NCBI RefSeq assembly: GCF_034190915.1
Contig: NW_026947501.1
Coordinates: 1,488,001-1,552,000 of the forward strand
Direction: 5' to 3'
Origin: Cavia porcellus
Taxonomy: Eukaryota > Chordata > Mammalia > Rodentia > Caviidae
DNA length: 64,000 nt
In this document: in pieces, positions 24,292-35,963 of the stretch
How the letters are laid out: each line of letters opens with the position of its first letter
Numbering within the stretch: position 1 is the stretch's first letter
Notes under the pieces: model-generated
What the model was told of the DNA's origin: nothing
Databases searched by the model: none
What the model saw: only the letters and a program-made list of their open reading frames with translations
Made by a program: the position numbers and the translations under genes

Positions 24292-25018
24292 CAGGTTTAG
24301 GGTTAGTGCTTATGTTTAGGGTTAGTTTTAATGTTAGGGTTTATTGTTTATTGGTTAGGTTTATTGTTAAGGTAAGATTTAGGGTTAGTTTTAGTGTTGG
24401 GATTAGAATTAGCTTACTGTTACTGCTTTGGATTAGGGTTAGCTTTAGCGTTAGTGTTATGGTTAGTGTTATGTTTAGGGATAGGTTATTGTTAGGTTTA
24501 GGGGTTAGGTGTTAGGCATAGGGTTATTGTTAGGCTTCAGGTTAGGTTAGGGTTAGGGTTACGCTTAGGGTTATGTTTAGTGTTAGGTTAGGGTTAGGTT
24601 TAGGGGTTAGGTGTTCGGGATAGGATTAGGATTAGGCTTCGGTTTACTGTTAGGTTTAGGTTTATGATTGGATTTAGGGTTCGGGTTAGGTTTAGGTTTA
24701 TGGTTTTGGGTTAGGGGTTAGGGTTAGGGTTAGGGTTAGGAGTATGGTTACAATTAGGTTTAGGGTTAGGGTAAGGGTTAGGGATAGTGTAAGTTTTAGG
24801 ATTAGGGTTAGTTTTAGGGTTAGTGTTAGGGGAAGTGTTAGGGTTGGGGTTAGGGTTAGTGTTAGGGTTAGGTTTAGGGTTACAGGTTAGTTTTAGGATT
24901 AGGGTTAGGGTTAGGGATAGGTTATGGTTTAGGTTAAGGGTTAGGCTTAGAGTTAGTGTTAAGGTTAGGTTTAGGTTTAGGGTTGGCGTTTGGTTTTCGT
25001 TTACAGTTATGGTTAGTG

Positions 25019-25060
25019 TTAGGGTTAGGGTTAGGGTTAGGGTTAGGGTTAGGGTTAGGG
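25019..25060 (+). repeat. Perfect (TTAGGG)7 run
   Basis: Seven uninterrupted canonical units (42 bp), ending in TTAAGG. Confidence 0.92.
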
Positions 25061-28000
25061 TTAAGGTTAGTGTTAGGGTTAGTTTTAGTTTTAGGGTTAG
25101 GCTTTGGGTTAGGTTTAGGGTTTATGGTTAGGGTTAGGTTTACGGTTAGTGTTACGGTAAGGGTTAGAGTTAGAGTCAGTTTAGGATTAGTTTTGGCGTT
25201 AGTTGTTAGGCAAAGGGTTATGGTTAGGTTTTGCATTAGGGTTAGGGTTACGTTTAGGGTTAGGTTTAGGGTTATTTTAGCATTAGGTTTAGGGGTTATG
25301 TGTTAGGGATAGGGTTAGGGTTAGGCTCTGGTTTACTATTATGGTTAGGTTTACGATTTGGTTTAGTGTTATATTTAGGGTTAGGGTTATGGTTTGGGGT
25401 TAGGGGTTAGGGATAGGGTTAGTATTTGTGTTAGGGTTAGTGTTAGGTTAGGGTTAGGTTTAGGTTTAGTTTAAGGTTAGGTTTAGGTTTAGGTTTAGTT
25501 TAAGGTTAGGGTTAGGTTTAGGATTAAGGTTAAAGTTAGTTTAGGGTTACAGATATGGTTAGTGTTAGGGTTAGTGTTAGTTTTAGGGTTAGGTTTAATT
25601 TTAGGGTTAGGGTTAGGGGTCAGGATCGGGTTAGGGTTAGGGATAGGTTAAGACAAGATTAGGGTTCGGGTTATGGTTAGGGTTAGATTTATCTTTAGTG
25701 ATAATTTTAGGGTCAGAGTTTGGGGTTAGGGTTTAGGTTTAGGGTTTGGGTTTGGGTTGTGTTAGGGTTAGTGTTATATAGTTAGTGTTAGGGTTAGGGT
25801 TAGTGGTTAGGTGTTAGGGATCGGGTTAGTGTTAGGCTTTGGGTTACAGTTAGGTTTAGGGTTATGATTAGGTTTAGGTTTAGGGTTAGGGTTATGGTTA
25901 CGGTTAGAGTTTAGTGTTAGGGTTAGTGTTAATGTTAGGGTTAAAGTTATGGTTAGGTTTAGGGTTACTAATAGGGTTAGGGTTAATTTTTGGGTTGCGA
26001 TTAGTGTTAGGGTTTAGGGTTAGTGTGTATTATTAGGTTAGTGTTAGGTTTAGGTTTAGTTTTAGTGTTAGGATTCAAAGTTAGTGTTAGGGTTTCGATT
26101 AGGTTTATGGTTACTGTTAGGGATAGGTTTAGGGATTGGTAGAGGGGGTAGTGTTAGGGTTAGAGTTAGGATTAGAGTTAGAGTTAGGTTTAGGGTTAGA
26201 GTGTTAGAGTTAGGGTTAGGGTTAGGTTTAGGGTTAGGTTTAGAGTTTGGGTTAGGCTTAGGGTTAGGGTTGGGGTTAGCATTTAGGGTTAGGATTAGCG
26301 TTAGGGTTAGTGTTACGGTTGGGTTTAGGTTTATGGTTAGCGTTATAATTAGATTTAGGATTAGTGTTATGGTTATGTTTAGGCTAGGGTTAGGGTTAGC
26401 GTTAGGTTTAGGATTAGGTTTATGGTTAGGGTTACGGTTAGGGTTAGTGTTAGGTTTAGGGATTTTTGAGGGGTTAGGTGTTAGCGATAGGGTTAGTGTT
26501 ATGTTTAGGGTTTCAGTTAGGCTTTGGGTTAAGGTTAGGATTAGTGTTAGTTTTAGGGTGAGGTTTAGGTTTATGGTTAGTGTTAGGGTTGGAGTTAGGG
26601 TTAGGGTAAGAAGTTAGGTTTTGGGTTAGGGTTAGGGTTAGGTTTAGGATTAGAGTTACGGGTAGGTTAAGGTTTAGGGTTAGTTTTAGCGTTAGGTTTA
26701 GGTTTAGGGTTAGGGCTAGTGTTAAGGTTAGGTTTAGTTTTAGGTTTTGGGTAAGGGGTTAGTAGCTAGGGATAGGGTTAGAGTTAGGGTTAATATTAGT
26801 TGTAGTGTTAGGGTTAGGATTAGGGTTAGGGTTACGGCTTAGGGTTAGTGTTAGGGTTGGTTACCGTTACGGTTAGGCTTAGGGTTAGGTTTAGGTTAGG
26901 TTTAGGTTCAGGGGATAGCTGATAGGGATAGCATTAGAGTTAGGCTGCGGGTTAGGGTTAGAGTTCCTTTTAGGGTTAGGGTTAGGGGTAGGTTAGTGTT
27001 AGGTTTAGGGGTTAGGTGTTAGGGATTGAGTTAGGGTTAGGCTTCGGGTTATTGTTAGTGTTAGGTTTACTTTTGGGTTTAGGCTTAGGGTTAGGGTTAG
27101 AGTTAGGATTTTGGGTTAGGTGTTAGGGTTAGGATTATGGTTATGGTTTGGATTCATGTTAGGGTTAGACTTATAGTTACAATTCAGTTTAAGTTTAGTG
27201 TTAGTGTTAGGGTTAGTGTTAGTGTTATGGTTAGGTTTAGGGTTAGTGTTAGTATTAGCGTTAGAGTTCGGTTTAGGTTTAGATGTTACTTTTAGTGTTA
27301 GGGTTAGTGCTAGGGGTCAAAGTTAGAGTTAGTTGATAGGATTAGGGTTAGTGTTAGGTCTAGGGTTAGGGTTATTGGTATGTGTTATGTTTAGGGTTAG
27401 GGTTATGGTAAGTGTTAGGGTTAGGTAGAGGTTTAGGGTTAGGGTTAGGTTTAGGGTTAGAAGTTAGGTTTAGTGTTAGTGTTACGGTTAGGTTTAGGCT
27501 TATTGTTACGGTTAGCGTTAGGGTTAGGGTTAGGGTTAGAGATTAGTTTTAGTGTTAGTGTTATGGTTAATTTTAGGGAAGTGGTAAGGTTTTGGTTTAG
27601 GGTTAGGGTTAGGCTTAGGGTTAGGTTTGGGGATAGACGTAGGTTTAGTTTTAGGGTTAGGGTTAGTGTTAGGTTTGCATTTAGGGTTAGGCATAAAGAG
27701 TTAGGTATAGGGTTATGGTTAGGGTTAGTGTTAAGTTTAGTGTTAGAGTTGGTTTTAGGGTTAGGGTTAGGGTTATGGTTAGTTTAGGGTTAGGGTTATG
27801 TTTAGGATGATGGTTAGGGTTACGTTTAGGGTTACGGATAAGGATAGTGTTAGAGTTAGTCTTAGTGTTAGTGTTAGTGTTGGTGTTAGGGTTAGATTTA
27901 GGTTTAGAATTAGGGTTAGGATTAGGTTTTGGGATCGGGTTAGGGTTAAGATTAGGGTAAGACCAGGTTAAGGTTGGGCTTAGGGTTAGGATTAAATTTA

Positions 28001-30780
28001 TCTTTAGGTTAAGGATTACGTTTAGAGTTTTGGGTTAGGGGTTAGGTTTAGGTTTAGGGTTAGGGTTTGTGTTAGGGTTAGGGTATTATGGTTAGTGTTA
28101 AAGTTTAGGGTTAGTGTTTGGTTTAGGCTTACGTTTAGGGTCACGGTTAGGTTAAAGTTAGGGTTAGGGTTAGTTGTTAGATGTTAGGGATAGGGTTTGT
28201 GTTAGACTTTGGGTTACGGTTAGGATTAAGGTTATGATTAGATTTAGGGTGGGGTTTTGGGTTACGGTTAGTGTTTAGTGTTAGGGTTAGTGTTAGGATT
28301 AGGTTTAAGATTATGGTTAGGGTTAGGGTTAGTTATAGTGTTAGGGTTTAGTTAGGGGTTAGGGTTAGTGTTAGGGGTTAGTGATAGGGGTTAAGGTTAG
28401 GGTTAGTGTGTAGGGTTAGGGTTAGTGTTAGGTTTATGTTTAGTGTTAGGGTTAGGGTTAAACGTTAGGGTTAGGGTTACCATTAGTTTTACGGTTAGAG
28501 TTAGGGATAGGGTTAGGGATTTGGTATAGGGTTAGTGTTAGCGTTAGTTTTAGGATTAGAGTTAGGGTTAGGGTTAGAGTGTTAGTGTTACAGTTAGGGT
28601 TAAGGTTTGGGTTACGTTTAGGGTTAGGCTTAGTGGTTAGCTCTTAGGGTTAGGGTTAATGTTATGGTCAGGTTTAAAGTTAGGGTTAGTGTTATAATTA
28701 GATTTGGGATTAGGTTTATGGTTAGGGTAAGGCTTAGCTTTATGGTTACCATGGGGTTTAGGGTTAGTTTTAGGGTTAGGGTTACAGTTAGGGTTAGTGT
28801 TAGGTTTACGGTTAGGGTTAGGTGTTAGGTGTTAGGGATATGGTTATTGTTATGTTTAGGGTTTGGGTAAGGGTTTGGGTTAAGGTTAGGGTTAGTGATA
28901 CCTTTAAGGTGAGGTTTAGGTTGAGGGTTAGTGTTAGGGTTATTGTTTAGGGTTAGGGTTAGGGTTAGGCTTTGGGTTAGTGTTAGGGTCAGAGATTAGG
29001 TTTAGGTTTAATGTTAAGTTTAGGGTTAGGGCTTAGGTTTAGGGTTAGGTTAGTTTTAGGGTTAGGGCTGGTGGTCAGGGTTAAGGTTAGGGGTTAGGGT
29101 TAGGTTAGTGGTATGGTGTAAGTTTAGGGTTAGGGTTAAGATTAGGGTTAGGGTTATGGTAAGTGTTAGGGTTAGGTTATAGTTTAGGGTTATGCTTAGG
29201 GTTAGATATTAGATTTGGTGTTAGTGTTATGTTTTTGGTTAGGGTTAGTGTTATGGTTTAGTTTAGGGTAAGAGGTTAGATTTAGGGTTAGGATTAGGGT
29301 TAGGGTTAGCGTTAGGGTTAGTGTTAGGGTTAGTGTTAGGTTGTAATTTAGGGTTAGTGTTAGTTTTAGTTTAGGTTTAGCGTTAGGTTTAGGGAGAGGG
29401 TTAGGTTTAGTCTTATGTTTAGGTTTAGGGTTAGGGGTTAGGAGTTAGGGCTAGGTTTAGGGTTAGGGTAATGTTAGTTTCAGTGTTAGGTTTAGGATTA
29501 TGGTTAGGGTTATTGTTTAGGGTTAGGGTTACGGTTAGGGTTCGTGTTAGGGTTAGGTTTGGTTTAGGTTAGGGTTAGGTATTAGGGATAGGATTAGGGT
29601 TAGGCTTCGAGTTACTGTTAGGTTTAGGGTTATGATTTGGTTCAGGGTTAGGGTTATGTTTAGGGTTAGGTTTAGAATTTGGGGTTAAGGGTTAGGGTTA
29701 GGGTAATGGTTTGTGTTAGTGTTAGGGTTAGAGTTATGGTTACGATAAGGTTTAGGTTTAGGGTTAGTGTTAGGGTTAGCCTTAGGTTTCGGTTGAGGAC
29801 ATTAGGCTGAGGATTAGGATTAGTGTTAGGTTTAGGGTTAGGTGCTTTTTTTTAGGGTTAGGGTTAGAGTTAGGCTTCGAGTTATGGTTAGGGTTAGGAT
29901 TAGTGTTAGGGTTAGAATTATTGTTAGGTTAGGGTTAGGGTTAGGGTTAGGGTTTGGGTTAGTTTAGGGTTAGGTTAGTTTTAGGACTATGCTTAGGATT
30001 ACATTTAGGGTTACGGATAAGTTTAGTGTTCGCGTTAGTGTTAGTGTTAGGGTTACAGTTATGGTTATGGTTAGGGTTAGGGTTACGGTTCAGGATCCGT
30101 TTTTGATTAGCGTTAGGGTAAGACAAGGTAAGGCTTCAGTTTAGGGTTATGGTTAAATTTATCTTTAAGGATAGGGTTTGAGTTTGGGGTTAAGTGTTAG
30201 GTTTAGGGTTAGTGTTAGGGTTTATATTAGGGTTAGGATTTTATGAGTTAGCATTAAGTTTATAGTTAGTGTTAGGTTTAGGGTTTGGGTTATGGTTAAG
30301 GTTAGTGTTAGGGTTAATTTTAAGGTGAGTGTTAGGTTTAGGGTTAGGCTTATGGTTAGGTTTAGGGTTAGGGTTAGGTTTAGAGGTTAGGGTTATGGTT
30401 AGTGTTAGGTTTAGGTTTAGAACTTAAGTTTAGTCTTAGTGTTAGCGTTAGGGTTATGGCTAAGTGTCAGGGTAAGGGTTAGGGGATAAGGTTAGGGTTA
30501 ATGTTAGGGTTAGGCTTATGGTTGCGGTTAGCGTTTTGGGTTAGGTTTAGTGTTAGGGTTAAGGCTTTGGTTAGGTTTATGGTATGTGTTAGGGTTAGGT
30601 TGTGGTTTAGGGTTAGGGTTAGGGTTAGATGTTAGGTTTAATGTTAGTGTTATGGTTAGGGTTAGTGGTAGGGTTAGGTTAGGGTTAGATTTAGGGGTTA
30701 GGTGTTAGGGATAGGGTTAGAGTTAGGCTGTGGATTAGCATTAGGGTTAGGTTTACAGTTAGGGTTAGGGATAGGGGTAG

Positions 30781-31995
30781 GTTAGCAATAGGTTTAGGGG
30801 TTAGCTATTAGGGATAGGGTTAGGTTTAGGCTTCGGTTACTGTTAGGGTTAGGGTTAAGTTTGGGTTTAGGTTTAAGGTTAGAATTTGGGGTTAAGGTTA
30901 GGGTTAGGATTAGGGTTAAAGTTAGGGTTAAGATTCGGTTTAAGTTTAGGGATAGTGTTAGGGTTAGGTTTAGTGTTAGGGTTAGGGTTAGGGTTAGTGT
31001 TAGGGTTAGGATTAGTGTTAAAGTTAGGGTTAAGATTCGGTTTAAGTTTATGGATAGTGTTAGGGTTAGGGTTAGTGTTAGGGTTAGGTTTAGGGTTAAG
31101 GTTATGGTTAAGGTTAGTGTTTGGGTTAATTTTAGGGTGAGTGTTAGGTTTAGTGTTAGGCTTATCGTTAGGGTTAGCATTAGGGTTAGGTTTAGAGGTT
31201 AGGGATTTGGTTAGTGTTAGGTTTAGGGTTAGGGCTTAGCTTTAGTGTTAGTGTTAGCATTAGGGTTAGGGCTAAGTGTCAGGGTTAGGGTTAGGCAATA
31301 GGGTTAGGGTTAGTGTTAGGGTTAGGGTTATGGTTACGGTTAGCGACATGGGTTACGTTTAGTGTTAGGGTTAAGGTTTTGTTTAGGGTTATGGTAAGTG
31401 GTTTGTTAGGTTGTGGTTTAGGTTAGGGTTAGGGTTAGATGTTAGGTTTAATGTTAGTGTTAAGGTTAGGGTTAGGGTTAGGGTTAGGTTTTAGGTTAGG
31501 GTTTGGGTTAGGTTTAGAGTTAGTTTTATGGGTGTTTATGATTGGGGTTATGGTTAGGGTTAGTATTATGGTTAGGTTTAGGTTAGGTTTAGAGTTATAA
31601 TTAGATTTAGGATTAAGGTTAGCGTTAGAGTTAAGTTGAGGTTTAGGGTGAGCGTGAGGTTTAGGGTTAGCTTTATGGTTTGAGTTAGCATCAGCGATTA
31701 GGCTTATGGTTAGTGTGTAGGGTTAGGGTTAGTGTTAGGTTTATGTTTAGTTTTAGTGTTATGGTGGGAAGTTAGGGTTAGGGTTACGATTAGGATTACG
31801 GTTATTGTTAGGGATAGTGTTATGGATTTGGTAGAGGTGGTAGTGTTAGTGTTAGAGTTAGGATTAGAGTGAGGGTTAGGGTTAGAGTGTTAGTGTTAAA
31901 TTTAGGGTTAGGGTTAGGTTTAGGGTTAGGGTTAAGGATTGGGTTAGGTTTAGGGTTAGGGTTAGGGGTGAGCATTTAGGGTTAGGGTTAGGGTT
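30781..31995 (+). repeat. Degenerate TTAGGG array, first unit of the LTR-bearing higher-order repeat
   Basis: Landmarks of the LTR-bearing unit appear in order: GGCTTCGGTTACTG near 30830, AAGTTTGGGTTTAGG at 30857, GATTCGGTTTAAG at 30932, GGGCTAAGTGTCAGGG near 31268, GTTAGGTTGTGGTTTAGG near 31407, then GATTTGGTAGAGG near 31826 and CATTTAGGG at 31973, immediately before the first LTR. The same order repeats before each of the other three LTRs, with losses before the third. There is a 102-bp internal tandem duplication at 30904-31107. No genes. Confidence 0.85.
30904..31107 (+). repeat. 102-bp tandem duplication
   Basis: AAAGTTAGGGTTAAGATTCG occurs at 30918 and 31020 (102 bp, 17 hexamers), with matching sequence on both sides. 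Copies differ at a few bases, such as TTTAGGG versus TTTATGG. Confidence 0.88.
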
Positions 31996-32331
31996 TGTCA
32001 TGGTTTATGTTTGTGTCCTCCAGGCCTCATGAGTTTGCATTGTTCATTTGTGATGGTTCATTGTATAGTGCTTGGATTGGTGGTGTCAGTGCTCCACCCA
32101 TATAGGGGTGGAGCCACGATGTGATGTAATGGCAGCAAGAAAGTGTTTTTTTTGTGGTTCAAGTTTGCTGTTGCTGGCTGCAATGAAGTGCAGCACAGCC
32201 ATGCCTGCCTGTGTTGGAGCCAACTGAGTGTGGACTGAAACCTCCAAAAACTGTAAGAAATAAACCTTTGCATTCCCAACTTTGTGCTTTAGGTATTTTA
32301 TCTCAGCGACGAGCATAAAGTAACTAAGACA
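31996..32331 (+). mobile_element. Solo LTR, MaLR-like, copy 1 (subtype A), 336 bp
   Basis: The element begins TGTCATGG and ends CTAAGACA, so it has the TG...CA termini of a retroviral LTR. A polyadenylation signal AATAAA is at 32259-32264 and a CATATAGGGG element, possibly a weak TATA region, is near 32099. GGGTT flanks both ends (31991-31995 and 32332-32336), as expected of the 5-bp target duplication of ERVL/MaLR elements, although TTAGGG context makes a chance match easy. The beginning and the CTAAGACA end are reminiscent of rodent MT/ORR1-type MaLR LTRs; the exact family is not recognised. No internal gag-pol region is present. Short open frames inside it on the minus strand have no coding character. 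Subtype A marks are GTGATG, TGTGGTTC, TTGCATTCCC and CAGCGACG. Confidence 0.8.
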
Positions 32332-34148
32332 GGGTTAGTGTTATGGTTAGATTTACGGTTCGGGTTAGAGTTATAATTAGATTTAGGATTAGGGTTATGG
32401 TTAGGTTTAGGCTTAGGTTTAGGGTTAGCGTGAGGTTTAGGTTTAGGTTTAGGGTTAGGGCTACAGTTAGTGTTAGTGTTAGGTTTAGGTTTAGTTGATG
32501 GTTTAGGTGTTAGGGATAGGGTTAGTGTTATGTTTAGGGTTTGGGTTAGCATTCGGGTTAAGGTTAGGGTTAGTGTTAGTTTTAGGGTGAGGTTTAGGTT
32601 TAGGGTTAGTGTTAGGGTTAGGGTTAGGGATAGGGTAAGAATTTCGGTTTAGTGTTAGGGTTAGGTTTAGGGTTAGGGTTAGCATTAGGGATAGGTTAAG
32701 GGTTAGCGTTAGTGTTAGTGTTGGGGTTAGCGTTAGGTTTAGGGTTAGGGTTAGGTTTAGTGTTAGGTTTAGGTTTACGGTTAGGGGTTAGAAGTAAGGG
32801 ATAAGGTTAGGGTTAGGGTTAATATTAGTTTTAGGGTTAGTTTGAGGGTTAGGGTTAAGATTAGGGTTAGGGTTATGGTTGAGGTTTATGGTTAGGGTTA
32901 GGGTTAGTGTTAGTGTTATGGTTAGGGTTAGTGTTAGGGTTAGGTTAGGGTTAGCTTTAGGGGTTAGGTGTTAGGGATAGGGTTAGAGTTAGGCTTGGGT
33001 TAGCGTTAGGGTTAGGTTACATTTAGGGTTAGGGATAGGGGTAGGTTAACATTAGGTTTAGGGGTTAGGTGTTATGGATAGGTTTAGGTTTAGGCTTCGC
33101 TTAATGTTAGGGTTAGGGTTAAGTTTGCGTTTAGGGTTAGGGTTAGGATTAGGGTTAGAGTTTAGGGTTACGGTTCGGGTTAGCATTAGGTTTAAAGTTA
33201 GGGTTAAGTTTCGTTTAAGTTTAGGGATAGTGTTAGGGTTAGTGTTAGTGTTAGTGTTAGTGTTAGGGTTAGGGTTTTGGTTAAGTTTAGTGTTAGGGTT
33301 AATTTTAGTGTGAGTGTTAGTTTTAGGGTTAGGCTTAGGTTTAGAGTTAGGGTTAGGGTTAGGTTTAGAGGTTAGGGTTATGGTTAGTGTTAGGTTTAGG
33401 GTTAGGGCTTAGATTTATTGTTCGTGTTAGGGATAAGTGTCTTGGTTAGGGTTAGGGAATAGGGTTAGGGTTAGTGTTAGGGTTAATGTTATGGTTACAG
33501 TTAGTGTCATGGGTTAGGTTTAGTGTTAGGTTTAAGGTTTTGGTTAGGGTTATGGTAAGTGTTAGGGTTAGGTTGTGTTTTAGGCCTTGGTTTAGGTTTA
33601 GATATTAAGTTTAATCTTAATGTTCATGTTAGGGTTAGGGTTAGGTTTAAGGTTAGGTTTAAGTTTAGGGTTTGGGTTAGGTTTAGGGTTAGGCTTAGGG
33701 CTTAATTTTTATGGTTGGAGTTATGGTTAGGGTTAGTATTATGGTTAGGTTTAGGTTGGGTTTAGAGTTATAATTAGATTTAGGATTAAGGTTAGCATTA
33801 GTGTTAGGCTTAGGGTTAGGGTTAGTTTGAGGTTTAGGGTTAGCTTTAGGGTTAGGGTTAGCATTAGGGATTAGAGCTATGGTTAGTGTGTAGGGTTAGG
33901 GTTAGTGTTAGGTTTATGCTAATTTTTATTGTTATGGTTGGAAGTTATGGTTAGGGTTACGATTAGGTTTATGGTTATTGTTAGGGATAGTGTTAGGGAT
34001 TTGGTAGAGGTGGTAGTGTTAGTGTAAGAGTTAGGATTAGAGTGAGGGTTAGGGTTAGAGCGTTAGTGTTAGAGTTAGGGTTAGAGTTAGGTTTAGGGTA
34101 AGGGTTAAGGTTTGGGTTAGGTTTAGGGTTAGGGTTAGGGTTAGCGTT
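32332..34148 (+). repeat. Degenerate TTAGGG array between LTR copies 1 and 2
   Basis: This is telomere-variant sequence in LTR-unit order: TTATAATTAGATTTAGG near 32370, a GTGAGGTTTAGG block, AATATTAGTTTT near 32822, AAGTTTGCGTTTAGGG at 33121, a GTTTAAGTTTAGGG block near 33213, then GATTTGGTAGAGG near 34000. The 1817 bp closely match the 36142-37931 interval in order and length. No genes. Confidence 0.88.
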
Positions 34149-34506
34149 TGTCATGGTTTATGTTTGTGTTCCCCAGGCCTCATGAGTTTGCATTGTTTAT
34201 TTGTGATGGTTCATTGTATAGTGCTTGGATTGATTGTGTCAGTTCTCCAACCATATAGGGGTGGAGACAGGATGCGATGTAATGGCAGCAAGAAGGTGTG
34301 TCCTTTTTTTTTTTTTTCTTTTTTTTTGCTGGTTCGAGTTTGCTGTTGCCGGCTGCAATGAACTGCAGCCCTGCCATGCCTTCCTGTGTTGGAGCCAACT
34401 GAGTGTAGACTGAAACCTCCAAAAACTGTAAGAAATAAACCTTTCCTTTCCCAACTTAGGGCTTTACGTATTTTATCTCAGCAACGAGCATAAAGTAACT
34501 AAGACA
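34149..34506 (+). mobile_element. Solo LTR, MaLR-like, copy 2 (subtype B), 358 bp
   Basis: This has the same TGTCATGG...CTAAGACA element and orientation as copy 1, with AATAAA at 34434-34439. Its internal T tract is expanded (about 34303-34328, interrupted by a single C), which accounts for much of the length difference. Subtype B marks are GCGATG, GCTGGTTCGAG, TTTCCTTTCCC, CTTTACG and CAGCAACG, all shared with copy 4. The flanking pentamers (GCGTT left, TGGTT right) no longer match. The CATTTAGGG block present just upstream of copies 1 and 4 is missing here. This looks like a duplicated copy that kept mutating, not an independent insertion. Confidence 0.8.
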
Positions 34507-35777
34507 TGGTTAGTGTTACAGTTAGATTTAGGGTTCGGGTTAGAGTTATAATTAGATTTAGGATTAGGTTTATGGTTAGGGTTAGATTTAGGTTTAGGGT
34601 TAGTGTCAGGTTTAGGTTTAGATTTAGGGTTAGGGTTACAGTTAGGGTTAGTGTTACGTTTAGGGTTAGTTGAGGGTTTAGGTGTTAGGGATAGGGTTAG
34701 TGTTATGTTTAGGATTTGGGTTAGCGTTCGGGTTAAGGTTAGGATTAGTGTTAGATTTAGGGTGAGGTTTAGGTTTAGGGTTAGTGTTAGGGTTAGGGTT
34801 AGGGATAGGGTAAGAAGTTTGGTTTAGTGTTAGGGTTAGGTTGAGGGTTAGGGTTAGCATTAGGGATAGGTTAAGGGTTAGCGTTAGTGTTAGTGTTGGT
34901 GTTTGCGTTAGGTTTAGGGTTAGGGTTAGGGTTAGTGTTATGTTTAGGTTTAGGGTTAGTGGTTAGAAGTAAGGGATAAGTTTAGGGTTAGGGTTAATAT
35001 TAGTTTTAGGGTTAGTTTTAGGATTAGGATTAAGATTAGGGTTAGGGTTACGGTTGAGGGTTAGTGTTAGGGTTAGTGTTTTTGTTAGGGTTGGGGTTAG
35101 GGTTAGTGTTAGGCTTAGGTTAGGGTTAGGTTTAGTGGTTAGGTGTTAGGGATAGAGTTCGAGTTAGGCTGCTTTTTAGTGTTAGGGTTAGGTTTAGGGT
35201 TAGGTTTAGGGATAGGGTTAGGTTAGCATTAGGTTTAGGGGTTAGTTGTTAGGGATAGGGATAGGTTTAGGCTTCGATTACTGGTAGTTTAAGGGTTAAG
35301 TTTGGGTTTAGGTTTAGGGTTAGGGTTTGTGGTTAGGGTTAGGATTAGGGTTAAAGTTAGGGTTAAGATTCAGTTTAAGTTTAGGGATAGTGTTAGGATT
35401 AGGTTAGGTTTAGGTTTAGGGTTAGGGTTAAGGTTAGTGTTTGGGTTAATTTAGGGTGAGTGTTAGGTTTAGGGTTAAGCTTAGGGTTAGGGTTAGGGTT
35501 AGGTTTAGGGTAAGGGTTAGGTTTATGTTTAGTTTTAGTGTTATGATGGGAAGTTAGGGTTAGGGTTATGATTACGTTTATGGTTATTGTTAGGGACAGT
35601 GTTAGGGATTTGGTAGAGGGGTTAGTGTTATTGTTAGAGTTAGGATTAGAGTGAGGGTTAAGGTTAGAGTGTTAGTGTTAGAGTTAGGGTTAGGGTTAGC
35701 TTTAGGGTTAGGGTTAAGGTTTGGGTTAGCTTTAGGGTTAGGGTTAGGGGTTAGCATTTAGTGTTAGGGTTAGCTTT
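34507..35777 (+). repeat. Degenerate TTAGGG array between LTR copies 2 and 3 (shortened)
   Basis: Only 1271 bp separate these two LTRs, against about 1800 bp in the other two intervals. The left part follows the usual unit order to about 35475. The landmarks GGGCTAAGTGTCAGG and GTTAGGTTGTGGTTTAGG, expected next, are absent, and the sequence rejoins the unit at GTTTATGTTTAGTTTTAG near 35520. An internal deletion of roughly 0.5 kb is the simplest reading. No genes. Confidence 0.85.
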
Positions 35778-35932
35778 TGTCATGGTTTGTGTTTGTGTCC
35801 CCCAGGCCTCATGAGTTTGCATTGTTCATTTGTGATGGTTCATTGTATAGTGCTTGGATTGATGGTGTCAGTGCTCCAACCATATAGGGGTGGAGCCAGG
35901 ATGTGATGTAATGGCAGCAAAAGTTGTGCCTT

Positions 35933-35963
<31 letters not shown>

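Larger units (their letters stand above)
17501..30780 (+). repeat. Degenerate TTAGGG array, P-type units with third marker set
   Basis: The array continues and gains a third recurrent marker set: GATTTGGTAGAGG-like sequence (diverged near 17577, then near 19911, 20909, 26134 and 28517), AGAGTGTTAGTGTTAG, CATTTAGGG and TTATAATTAGATTTAGG. P landmarks (AGACAAG or AGACCAG) are at 19352, 20356, 22248, 23858, 25651, 27960 and 30121, usually followed by ATTTATCTTT and AGAGTTTGGGG. The spacing between landmarks, mostly 1.0-2.5 kb, gives the local unit size. No genes are visible. Confidence 0.9.

Noticed and set aside
26084..26617. Open frame of 177 codons on + as a possible membrane or repeat protein
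   Set aside because: It is a string of Leu-Gly and Arg-Val dipeptides produced by the hexamer. Frame is lost by indels in paralogous units and no domain, splice signal or codon bias is present.
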